Positions 1 to 9,500 of a stretch of 51,191 nt of DNA are shown here, in pieces. The stretch spans positions 1-51,191 of the forward strand of contig CANFKS010000016.1 of assembly GCA_947447625.1 (NCBI GenBank). The letters are read 5' to 3'. Source of the stretch: Rhodospirillales bacterium (GTDB lineage: Bacteria; Pseudomonadota; Alphaproteobacteria; Acetobacterales; Acetobacteraceae). Position numbers and translations under genes: made by a program. Positions within the stretch are counted from its first letter, which is position 1, and each line of letters begins with the position of its first letter. Under the pieces are notes generated by a model, which did no database searches, had not been told where the DNA came from, and saw only the letters and a list, made by a program, of their open reading frames with translations.

Positions 1-63
1 GCCTGGATACCGCCCGCCGTCATCCGCCATCCCTGGCCGAACCAACGCTTCGACGTCAAACAT
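1..63 (-). CDS. possible N-terminal end of a gene leaving the window
   Basis: An ATG at 63-61 on the minus strand opens a frame of 21 codons that stays open to the left edge. It begins MFDVEALVRPG. It follows the glycosyltransferase at 208-1518 on the same strand after about 145 bases, so it could be the next gene of the PKS/oxoamine synthase operon. No good ribosome binding site is visible (the upstream bases are ctcttgccttgg), and 21 codons are too few to recognise a family. It may be chance. Confidence 0.25.
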   Translation of the reverse strand, partial: MFDVEALVRPGMADDGGRYPG

Positions 64-207
64 CCAAGGCAAGAGCCGAGTGCGTTAGCAGCGCATGCTC
101 GGATCTGTGCGGGGGGCGCGGCGTGAGCCGCGTCCCTACCGCGACTGCCGTGATCCTGCTCCTGATCGAACGGCGTGGCGCCGCATGGGCCAGCCCTCTG
201 AAGCGTG
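64..207. other. gene-free spacer, possible dispersed repeat
   Basis: This short stretch lies between the stop of the glycosyltransferase (208) and the possible partial gene at the left edge. I see no RNA gene. On the minus strand one frame reads GTRLTPRPPHRS. I recall that kind of peptide from spurious short proteins translated out of a dispersed intergenic repeat in Proteobacteria, so this may be a copy of such a repeat. The recollection is not checked here. Confidence 0.3.
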
Positions 208-1518
208 CTACACTCCTTCTGCGCCGACGACCTCCTGCAGAAACGCGCGAACCGTGGCGAAATAGGCTGCCTCGGTGATCGGGTGGAACGCCTCGAGAGC
301 TGCGATCTCGGCGGGGTTTGCAACCGTTTCGATGGTGCGCCGGCTGATCTCGGCTGCCCAAGCTGCGGGATCGTCTGGCGGCAGATACGTCGCGCAGGCT
401 CCTCCGACCTCGCGATGGGCCGGCAGATCCGAGGCGATCACCGGTGTGCCCAGCGTCAACGCCTCAATCACCGGTAGACCGAACCCTTCCGCCCAGGACG
501 GCATCAAGGAAGCCCGAGCTCCGGCAACGAGTTGGCGCAACGCCGGCGTACGAAGGCCGGTAATAACCATGACATGGTCTCGTAATACGGCCGGTCTGAG
601 CAATTCCTGCAGCACCGCGCCGCCCCCGGCGCCCGGTGAGCCCACCACGACCAGTCGTGGTGCCGCAGCGCCATTCGCGCGCACCATTTGGGTCCACGCA
701 GCGATCAGCAACGCATGATTCTTGCGCGGTTCAATAGCACCGCACATAACAAAATAGGGTCGACTTACAGGATACGCGCGGAGGCAGAGCGGCTCAAGAA
801 ACGTCGGTGCGATTGGTAACTGCAATGCCCGGATGATACGGCCACGGCTGCCGCCGGTATCGAGCGTTGCGACGACCCGCCGGGTCGCCGCCTCGGTGGT
901 GCAAATCACGCCGCGGGCGTGGCGGTCGACCGCGCGCAGCATAGCGCTGTGCGACCAGCGTCCGGCGCGGGACACCAGCTCCGGATGGTCGAGCGGGATC
1001 ACGTCGTGCAGCAGAAATACCCCATGGATGTCTGGCCTTTGCGCAAGCCAGCCGGTCATCGTCCCGGCGGCCCAGCCGAGCTGCCCGACATTGAGATACA
1101 GTGCGCCGCGCGGCGCCGCGGCGACGGCGGCACCCAGTGTGATTCCAGTGCGCAGGAGAACGCTGGCCGGGCCGGTCAGATGGCGCAACCAAGCGCGCCG
1201 CTCGGCAGAGCGCCGGGGCGTTTTGGTGGGTTCAGCACCGCGCAAAAACGCAAGGACATCGCCGAACCGTGCATCGGATTCAGTGTGTGTACCCTCGCGC
1301 CAAAGCTCCGAGACCCTCGTCAGCCCGGCCACGACCTGACGGCGATCATAAAGCCGTATCCCCCAGGGGGTCGGCAATATTCCAAAACAATCCCCTGCCC
1401 ATGTATGGAACAGATGATGCGCGTAGGCGAAATCCACACGGTCTATGCCACGTGGACTCGGACGGCCGGCCGCGAGAAACAAGCGCAGAATATCGTAGAC
1501 AATTGGAGGTTTGCTCAC
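208..1518 (-). CDS. GT4-family glycosyltransferase
   Basis: This 436-residue protein has the two-domain layout of GT-B glycosyltransferases. The C-terminal half carries the family block SWAEGFGLPVIEALTLGTP, followed by an acidic/proline segment typical of the nucleotide-sugar binding lobe. In the middle, a CGAIEPRKN-type motif marks the start of the C-terminal Rossmann domain. It should transfer a sugar from a nucleotide donor at the cytoplasmic face; the acceptor is unknown. The start is a GTG at 1518-1516, since no upstream ATG fits, and no clear Shine-Dalgarno is visible. It lies 21 bases downstream of the CDP-alcohol phosphotransferase on the same strand. It is probably the last clear gene of the operon that begins with the PKS, which suggests glycosylation of the lipid made by that operon. 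That role is inferred. Confidence 0.85.
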   Translation of the reverse strand: MSKPPIVYDILRLFLAAGRPSPRGIDRVDFAYAHHLFHTWAGDCFGILPTPWGIRLYDRRQVVAGLTRVSELWREGTHTESDARFGDVLAFLRGAEPTKTPRRSAERRAWLRHLTGPASVLLRTGITLGAAVAAAPRGALYLNVGQLGWAAGTMTGWLAQRPDIHGVFLLHDVIPLDHPELVSRAGRWSHSAMLRAVDRHARGVICTTEAATRRVVATLDTGGSRGRIIRALQLPIAPTFLEPLCLRAYPVSRPYFVMCGAIEPRKNHALLIAAWTQMVRANGAAAPRLVVVGSPGAGGGAVLQELLRPAVLRDHVMVITGLRTPALRQLVAGARASLMPSWAEGFGLPVIEALTLGTPVIASDLPAHREVGGACATYLPPDDPAAWAAEISRRTIETVANPAEIAALEAFHPITEAAYFATVRAFLQEVVGAEGV

Positions 1519-1539
1519 GAGGTGCCAGTAACGAAGGAG

Positions 1540-2223
1540 CTAGATATCTCGCCGCGGACCCGTCGCCGCGGCGTTATCGACCAACGCCAGCTGGCGCGAT
1601 TCAATCCAGACCATCGTCAGGAACAGAATGAAGACACCAAGAAAAATCGGGATGCAGGCGAGGTCGATGAGTGAAACGGGTCCAATCGCAGTGCTCCACC
1701 TGAAGGGCCCGGCAAGCAGTGCCACCATTGTATAGAGGAGCAACGCGATGCGAATCTCGGTCGGGCCGACGCCGTAGTAGCTGATCTGGAACGTGCCGGT
1801 CGCGACGGCTCGGATCAGGCTGAGCAACGTCGCCAGCCAGTAGCTCAGGAGCAGCAGGCAAGCTGTATCGAGCCGCATGAGCGGCGACAGCCCTAGCCCG
1901 ATGAAGATGAAGACCTGCCCAGCGGCATCGACCGCATGATCGACGAAGAAGCCATACCGGGGACGCTCCTGTCCGCGTACCCGGGCAACCGTGCCGTCGA
2001 GCGAATCGCCGAACCAGTTCAGGATCAGGCCGAGGCAGGCGAGCAGCAACATTCCGGAGGATGCCCAACTCGCGGCGAACCCGACACCGGTGAGGATGGC
2101 GCCGGCTAACCCAAGGAGTGTCAGGCTGTCAGACCCGATGCGCGGCGTCATCCTGATGGCGAGCCAGATCAGCAGCCGTCGCTCGGCATTGGCGAGCCAT
2201 GAACCATGCACGCGCGTCACCAT
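1540..2223 (-). CDS. CDP-alcohol phosphatidyltransferase family protein
   Basis: This integral membrane enzyme of about 227 residues carries the diagnostic CDP-alcohol phosphotransferase signature: DGTVAR, nine residues, then G-x3-D-x3-D ending in VDHAVD. Family members transfer a phospho-alcohol group from a CDP-linked donor to a hydroxyl, as in phosphatidylglycerol-phosphate or phosphatidylinositol synthesis. Several hydrophobic helices follow the signature. I chose ATG 2223. A TTG at 2244 would give seven more residues and overlap the upstream oxoamine synthase stop (2237), so translational coupling with the longer form is possible. It sits between the oxoamine synthase and a glycosyltransferase, which suggests it places a phosphate headgroup on a non-standard lipid rather than doing housekeeping phospholipid synthesis. 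Donor and acceptor cannot be read from sequence. Confidence 0.85.
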   Translation of the reverse strand: MVTRVHGSWLANAERRLLIWLAIRMTPRIGSDSLTLLGLAGAILTGVGFAASWASSGMLLLACLGLILNWFGDSLDGTVARVRGQERPRYGFFVDHAVDAAGQVFIFIGLGLSPLMRLDTACLLLLSYWLATLLSLIRAVATGTFQISYYGVGPTEIRIALLLYTMVALLAGPFRWSTAIGPVSLIDLACIPIFLGVFILFLTMVWIESRQLALVDNAAATGPRRDI

Positions 2224-2236
2224 CGAGGCGTTGCGC

Positions 2237-3538
2237 TCATCCAAGGGCAGTCACAGCCGCGGCAGTCGCTTGCGCGGCTTGCTCCAACTGCTCGGCGGTA
2301 TGGCTGGCGGTGATGAAGTAGCGCAGCCTGGCCGAGCGCTCTGGCACGGCCGGATACAGGATCGGCTGGACATTGATGCCGTGCTCGAACAAGGCCTCCG
2401 CCACACGGGCAGCCCTGAGCGAACTGCCGATCATCACGGGCACGATCGCGGCCCCGATCGAGGAGCCGGTGTCGAGACCAAGGCTGCGGCAGCGCGCATT
2501 GAACAATGTCGCATTGGCCCGAAGCTGGGCGACGCGCTCGGGCTCGGCGTGCATGATCCGCAGAGCCTCCAAAGCGGCGGCGGCGATCGGCGGTGGCATT
2601 CCGACCGAATAGACGAAACCGGGCGCCGAGGCCCGCAGATAGGAAATGATCTCGCGCGAGGCGGCGACGTAGCCACCACACCCCACCAGCGACTTGCTCA
2701 GCGTTCCCATCCAGATATCGACGCCACGCCGGTCTACGCCGCATTCCTCAGCGATGCCGAGCCCGCGTGCGCCGAGCACGCCCAAGGAGTGCGCCTCGTC
2801 CACCATCAGCCAGGCGCCATGACGACGCACGACGGCGATGATCGCGGCAAGATCGGGGATATCGCCGTCCATGCTGTAATGGCCCTCGATCACCACCAAC
2901 ATACGCCGCGCCTGGGCCGCTGCCTGCCGCAATGCGCGATCAAGCGCCGCGGGGTCGTTGTGCGGGACGGCGACGCGCTGTGCGCCTGAGAGCAGCGCAC
3001 CCTGAATGATCGAGTTATGAGCCAATTGATCATGCAAGATCACATCGCCAGGTCTGACGAGATGGCCAATGACAGTCACGTTGGTGGCATGGCCGCTGAC
3101 CATGGCGATGCAGTCCTCGGCATCGTAGACCTGCGCGAGTGCTGCTTCGAGTTGGCCATGTACCGGACGCTCACCGGAGACGAGACGGCTCGCCGATACC
3201 GAGGTACCATATCGCCCGATCGCCTCGACGGCCGCCCCGTTGACGCGTGCATCGCCATTGAGGCCGAGGTAATTGTAGGACGCGAAACTGAGCAGCGTGC
3301 GGTTGCCGATCTCCGTGGTATCGCGGGCCATGCCGGCATGCACCCGAAAGAACGGGTTAGTCAGCCCGAATTCCTCGGCGGCGCGCTGCATCAAATCGAG
3401 TTCGTCATACACTGTGGGGTCACCCAGCCTCGGCCGTGCCGTCGTCGTCTCGCGCACCGGCGCACGCGTCCCACCCAACGAACTGAGACGATCGAGCAAC
3501 CGCGCCTTGGCCTCGCCGGAGATGCCGAACCGACTCAT
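2237..3538 (-). CDS. alpha-oxoamine synthase (AONS/SPT-like), predicted PKS off-loading enzyme
   Basis: This 433-residue PLP enzyme is a fold-type I alpha-oxoamine synthase, related to 8-amino-7-oxononanoate synthase, 5-aminolevulinate synthase and serine palmitoyltransferase. The DEAHS motif is at residues 247-251 (Asp247 binds the PLP ring nitrogen). The TLSKS motif gives the Schiff-base Lys282. The SGHATN segment near 148-153 is the usual substrate region. The family condenses an acyl thioester with an amino acid and releases CO2, yielding a 2-amino ketone. Its ATG overlaps the PKS stop codon (3535-3537) by three bases, so the two are coupled. The PKS has no thioesterase, so chain release by this enzyme is the natural reading. 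A residue-40 N-terminal extension precedes the usual fold. Amino-acid preference (Gly, Ala or Ser) is not determinable by eye. A plain biotin BioF role is less likely in this context. Confidence 0.88.
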   Translation of the reverse strand: MSRFGISGEAKARLLDRLSSLGGTRAPVRETTTARPRLGDPTVYDELDLMQRAAEEFGLTNPFFRVHAGMARDTTEIGNRTLLSFASYNYLGLNGDARVNGAAVEAIGRYGTSVSASRLVSGERPVHGQLEAALAQVYDAEDCIAMVSGHATNVTVIGHLVRPGDVILHDQLAHNSIIQGALLSGAQRVAVPHNDPAALDRALRQAAAQARRMLVVIEGHYSMDGDIPDLAAIIAVVRRHGAWLMVDEAHSLGVLGARGLGIAEECGVDRRGVDIWMGTLSKSLVGCGGYVAASREIISYLRASAPGFVYSVGMPPPIAAAALEALRIMHAEPERVAQLRANATLFNARCRSLGLDTGSSIGAAIVPVMIGSSLRAARVAEALFEHGINVQPILYPAVPERSARLRYFITASHTAEQLEQAAQATAAAVTALG

Positions 3539-6500
3539 TGTGCTGCATCCTCGATCGATGGGAGCGCCTCGTGTCGGCTTGCAATCCCAGCCAAGTCCTC
3601 GCGCTTTATCTGCGGATCGTCGTTATTCCCTCCGGCCACGACAGATTTCAGCAATCGCGCGGCGATCGCACGCAATGTTGGCTTGCCGGCAAGACTGAGC
3701 ACCGGCAGGTCAACCCCGAGCCGGGATTCAAGCGCGGCGCGCAACTCCACTGCCATGAGCGAATCGACGCCGAGATCGCTGACTTCGCGTTCCGCCGTCA
3801 GGCTGTCGGGATGCAGCCGCAGGATGCCAGCCAATTCATGCTTCAGGATCTCGACCATCTGTGCCAATGCGTCGGCAGCTGGCAGGGCAGCAAGTTCGGC
3901 GCGCAGCACGCTCGCCTCACCCGGCAGTGAGGTTGCGGCCGGCGGCACCGCCATCAACGTCTCCGCGACGCGCGGCAGGAACCGGCACACGGAATCCCAG
4001 CGTGCATTGGCGATGCCGACGACCGGTAGCCCGCTCAAAAGAGCATCGGGGAGTGCCGCGAGCGCCTCGCTTGCGGTGAGGTGGCGAGCGCCCATCACCT
4101 TTTCGAGCATGGTTGAAACCCGATCTGCGCCGGTCAAATAGCCGACATCCCCAATCGGGCCCCAGCAGATCGCAACACCTGGAAGGTCGATGGCATGCCG
4201 GCGCTTGGCGATCGCCTCGAGCCCGGCGTTGGCGACAACGTAATTTGCTTGGCCAGGATTGCCGAGCGCGGTTGTGATTGAACTGAACAGGACGAAAAGC
4301 TCGATCGGATCGCCCCGAGTCAGCATGTCGAGCGCAGCGGCACCCGCCAGTTTTGGCGCGATAGCAGCCCGGAAATGTGCCTCGTCCTGCTCTGCCAGGG
4401 CGGCATCGTCCAGTACCATCGCGGCATGAACCACGCCCAAAATGGCGCCGCCCGAGGCGCGGATCGCGGCGAGGGTCCGTTCAAGGGCCGCTTCGTCCGA
4501 AACATCGCAGGCATAGGAGTTGGTGACAACACCGGCAGCAGCGAAACTCGCCAGCACCATGTCAGCGCCGGGAGTGGCTGTGCCGCGGCGCGACACCAGA
4601 GCGAGGCGGCGGGCGCCGCGCTCTGCCAACCAATGCGCACACTGCAGTCCGAAGCCGGTCATCCCGCCGGTTACGACGTAAACACCGTCAGCACGCAGCT
4701 CTGGCAGCGAAGGGGAGGCGATGGTCTCGCGGCTGCCCGGTGTGAGCACGATTTTGCCGATATGGCCGGAGGCCTGCATTTGCTGGAACGCGGCGGCGGC
4801 ATCGGAGAAGCCATAGCGGCGGAAGGGCAGCGGTTGGATCTGTCCGCTCTCCATCAGGGACGCAATCTCGGCCAAAACTGCGCCGGCCTCCGCGGGCCGC
4901 CGTGCTGCCAGTTCGTCAACGTCGATGGCGAAATAGGAGATGTTATGCCGCAGCGGGCGGATGCCAACGGTGCTGTTCTCGAAGAAATCCCGCTTGCCGA
5001 TTTCGAGGAACCGCCCGAACGGCCGCAACAATCCGAGACTGCGTTCCATCAACACACCCGAGAGCGAGTTCAGTACCACATCGACGCCTTCTCCCCCGGT
5101 CGCCGCAAGGACATCGCCGAAGAAGCTTGCGCTCCGGCTGTTGAAGACGTCAGACACACCGAGCCGCCGCAGCATATGCCGCCGTGCCGGATCGCCGGCG
5201 GTCGCATAGACCGTTGCGCCGCAATGCAAGGCATATTGTATCGCGGCCAGGCCGACCCCTCCGGCCCCCCCGTGGATCAGCACGCGCTCGCCGGGCTGCA
5301 CGCGCGCCATATGGCCGAGCGCATAGACCGCAGTCATGAACGCAACCGGTATTGTCGTCGCGGCAACCAAATCGCTCCCATCAGGCAGGGGCAGCACGGC
5401 ACGCCGGCGTGTCACCACCGCGGTCGCGAGGGCAGCGGGGGCGGTGGCGATCACCCGATCGCCTGGACACAGATCGGTCACGTCTGGGCCGACCGCACGC
5501 ACCGTGCCCGCACATTCGAGGCCGAGCGAAGGGCCGCTGAAGCCGTCGAGCAAGGCCTCGTCAGGCAGCAGGCCGAGCGCCCACATCACGTCGCGAAAAT
5601 TAAGCCCAGCGGCGGCGACGTCGATCACCACCTCGTCGCCCACTGGCGCGGGGGGGGTAAACTGCGCCCAGCAAAGCGAGGACAGCAGTCCCGGGCGCGC
5701 GACATCCAGTCGGAGATCGGCGGGGAATTGCCCTGCGCTGGGGCCAACCCGCGGAGCGGGCAACCCGACATGGATCCGCGGCACCAACCGCCCCGCATGC
5801 GACAGCACGACGTCTGGCTCGTTGTCATCGGCCGAAAGCGCGTCAATCACATGTGCGGCGGCAATGGCGGCGGGCAGGGCCGGGTCTAGCCGGAGGGCAC
5901 GGCAGATGAGAGACGTCGTCTCGTTGGTGATGACCCGCCGGATGGCGCTGGCAAGCGTGCCGTTTATGCCGGCGTCATCGTCATGTGTCACCAGATAGAG
6001 GCGGACGTCGGCAACCGCGTCGAGCGCGACCGCGAAGGCGACGAGCGCCGCCATTTGCTCCGATACCCGACCGGCGAGGTCGACCTCTGCGGCCATGTCT
6101 TCCGGGAGGACGACGATGTCAGCGCCGGACAGGCGTCCTGCCTGAAGCGGATCAAGGTCCGTCAGCCACGTCATGTCGCACCGTAATGCGCGCAGGCCAT
6201 TCGTCAGCCCCCCCGATCCGGGGCCAAAAACAAAGCAGGGCCGGCGGGCGATGACAGGCCCTGTTTTTACTGGCGCGCTTGCTGTCAGCAGGGCCACCTC
6301 CCAGACTTCGCCGCCGACGACACAGGGGCCAGCGACGGTCAGGCCGGCCGCCGCCAGATCAAGCGCTGCGCCGGGGGCGTCGCGCCCCTCTGGTGCCCAT
6401 CCGCCCGCCAGTCGCAACAATGCCACCAACCGAGAAGCGGCGGGTTCGATTGCGATCAGCGTGCCGCCTGGGGCAAGTTGCGCGGCGAGGGAATCCGGGT

Positions 6501-9500
6501 TGCCGGAAGTTGGTCCTCCCAATACCAAAAGCCCGATCACGAGATCGTAGCACCCAGCAGCAGCGGCACTGTTTTGCGGCACGACTGCGCAATGATGCCG
6601 GCTGGCCAGCACATCCGTGAGTGCCGGCGTCATGGCGTCAGCAACCCTGAATTCGACCCGTACGGCGGATGGGACCGCCAGGCAATCCGCCAGCTGCAGC
6701 GCGAGGTCCGCACCGATCGTCCCTGTTACTGCCACTCTGAGTGCTGCGTCCCGAGGCCAGCGCGCCAGAAACGCCGTGGTGGCCGCAAGAACTGCCTCCG
6801 CGGCGGCGGTTGCGGTATTGGAGGCTGTGAGCATCTGCTGTTGCAGCGCGGGGGACAACCGGCAACTCTCGGCCGACGTCTCCGCTAGAAGCGGCGCGCG
6901 GATCAGGCCGGCTAGCCGGTGCGCCACTGTGCTGGCCGCGGTCAGCTCGGCCGCCACGCCGGATACCTCGTAGAAAATCGTTCTCCAGATGTCATCAGCA
7001 CCGGGGAGTCCAAGATCGGGCAACACCCGCCACTGCCCAGCGTCGTGCGCAGCGATTCTGTCAGCCTCGAGCCACCCCATTACCAGCCGTAGCATCGGAT
7101 CGGCCATAGTGTCCGCCTGCAATGCACCCACGTCGGTGATCGCCTCGACCATGGTGGTGGACAGAAACATGTCTAATAAGCCGATGCTGGCGGCTGCTGG
7201 TGTCGCGCGGTTCGGTAACAATGCGGCTGCATCAATCGCAGGCCTGGGCGCTTGCAACACGGCAGGGTGCAGCAGGCTGTGGAAATACGATGCCGGCGGG
7301 TTAAACCGTGCTTGCGGGACGTGCACGAACCAGCAATCGCGCAATTCGGCGAGCAACGCTCCGGTCGCGTCGAACAACGCGATATCCGCCGCCAGGGAGC
7401 GCGGTCCCCGTCGGCGGATATGCAGTCTTGCACTTGCCGGCATCCCTCCTTCGGGGCGCAGAAGCGCAATCTCCCCGAAGCGCCAGGGCACCAGGATCGC
7501 CCGATCCTTGCCCGCACCAAGCGTTTCACCGGCGAAGGCGACGAGGGCATGCAGGGCGCCATCGACGACGGCCGGATGCAGCAACCAGCCATCTTCGATC
7601 GGCAATTGGTTCTGCGGCTCCAGAACGACGTGCGCCTCGTCCTTGCTGAGCGTGATGACCTGACGAACGGTGCGAAAGGCCGGCCCGTAGTTGAGGTGGT
7701 GTGCCCGCGCGGCGGCATAGACGACGTCGGCCTCGATCACCTCGCCGGCGGCGATGGGCGGCCACCGGCGCCGCAGCCCCGCACTTCCCGCCATCACCCG
7801 CCCGGTGGCATGGGTTGCCGGGGAGGCCTCATCCATGCGCGGACGGGAGGAGAGACGGAAACGGCCGTCAGCCTCGACGGCGAAGCTGCACTCCCGGGTT
7901 ACTCCGGGATCAAGGGGAAGGAACTGCGATAGCTCCAGTCCCTGGATTTCAAGCACGGGGGCATCGGGATAGAGCGCCGCCGCTGCAGCGAGCGCCATGT
8001 CGATGATCCCCGCCGCCGGCATCACCGTCTTGCCGGCAACGACATGGTCGGCCAACCAAGGCTGCACATCGGCGGCGATATGGCTATGCCAGCGCCCGGC
8101 ATCGCTGCCGTCGCGATAGCCCAGCAGGGGATGGTCGGCCGCCGGGTCGATCACTGGGATCGCCTCGACCGTCGGGGCAATCCAATACTCCTGCCGCTGC
8201 CATTGCGTGAAAGGAAGCCCGCGCACACTGCTTGGCCCATCGAACGCCGCGGTATCGGCAATCGAAACTCCGGCGGCATGGCAGCGCGCTACCATGTCCT
8301 CGATGGGATCGGCGGTCGCGCCGTCCTTGGATAGCGAGCCGAAATACCGCCCAGTCGCGTCCCCAGTCCGCAGCGCGTCGCGCAAATACGGCTGCAACAC
8401 CGGATGCGGGCCGATTTCAACCAAAACACGGGCGCCATCAGCAACCAGTTGCGCGATGGCAGGCGCGAACATCACGGGCTGGCGCACATTGCGCCACCAA
8501 TATTCGGCACCGAGCGATGCGTCGGTTATCAACGCGCCCGTGACGGACGAGGCAAGCCCGATCGCGGGCACGGACGGCGTGAGGCCGCACAGTTCATCCA
8601 TGAGCGGCGTCTTGATCGGTTCCATCGCCACGCTGTGGAATGCATAATCCAGATCGAGTTCAATGCATTGCACACGCCTTGAATGCGCCCATGCGGCCAG
8701 CGCGGAGATCGCCTCCTGAGGCCCCGCGATGGTGACCGAGGCGAGCGCGTTGACGGCAGATATCTCAAGCCGGTGGTCGATCGCCGCAATCGCCGAAGCC
8801 GCATCCGATGCGCCCAGCGCAAGCGCCGCCATCCTGCCGGCACCATGGGTTGCCTGCTGATGGTGGCTGCGCGCGGCGATCACCCAACAGGCCTGATCCA
8901 GCGTCAGCACGCCGGCAGTAAATGCGGCCGCCACTTCGCCCGCCGAGTGACCGACCACCGCATCTGGCTGGACACCACACTCTCGCAGCGCCAAGGTCAA
9001 GGCAACCTGCACGGCGAACAGCAGCGGTTGCGCTACCGAGGTGTCACGCAGCTCAGCGCTGTCCGGCGCGGCCAGTCGGGTTGTGACGGACCATCCGAGG
9101 TGCTGCGACAATGCGGCATCCACGGTGGCCAAGGCGGCAACAAAACGGGGGCTTAGAGCGATGGCATCTTGCGCCATGCCTGCCCACTGGCTGCCATTGC
9201 CGGAATATACGAAAGCAAGACGCCCCTTAACCGCCTGACCGGTCACCACACCGGCACAGGCCTCGCCGCTTGCCAGGGCCCGGAGCTGCCCGGCTAGCTG
9301 GGACGCTGTCTCGCCCGTCACGACGGCGCGTTCGCTGTGGTGGTCGCGCCCGCGGGCGGCGCCGCGCACAAGGGGCGGGAGGCGAGCCGGCATGGCTTTG
9401 TCGGCGATCCCGGCCCAGGCCGTGGCAAGCGCGCGCAAGGCTGCGGCGCTCTGTGCTGAGAGCAGCAGAGGCGGCAACGCCGCACGATCGGTCAGTCCAT

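Noticed and set aside
4375-5889. 504-codon open frame on the plus strand opposite the PKS
   Set aside because: It is rich in His, Arg and Gln, has no family motif, and lies antisense to the well-supported PKS enoylreductase and neighbouring regions; a GC-rich shadow.
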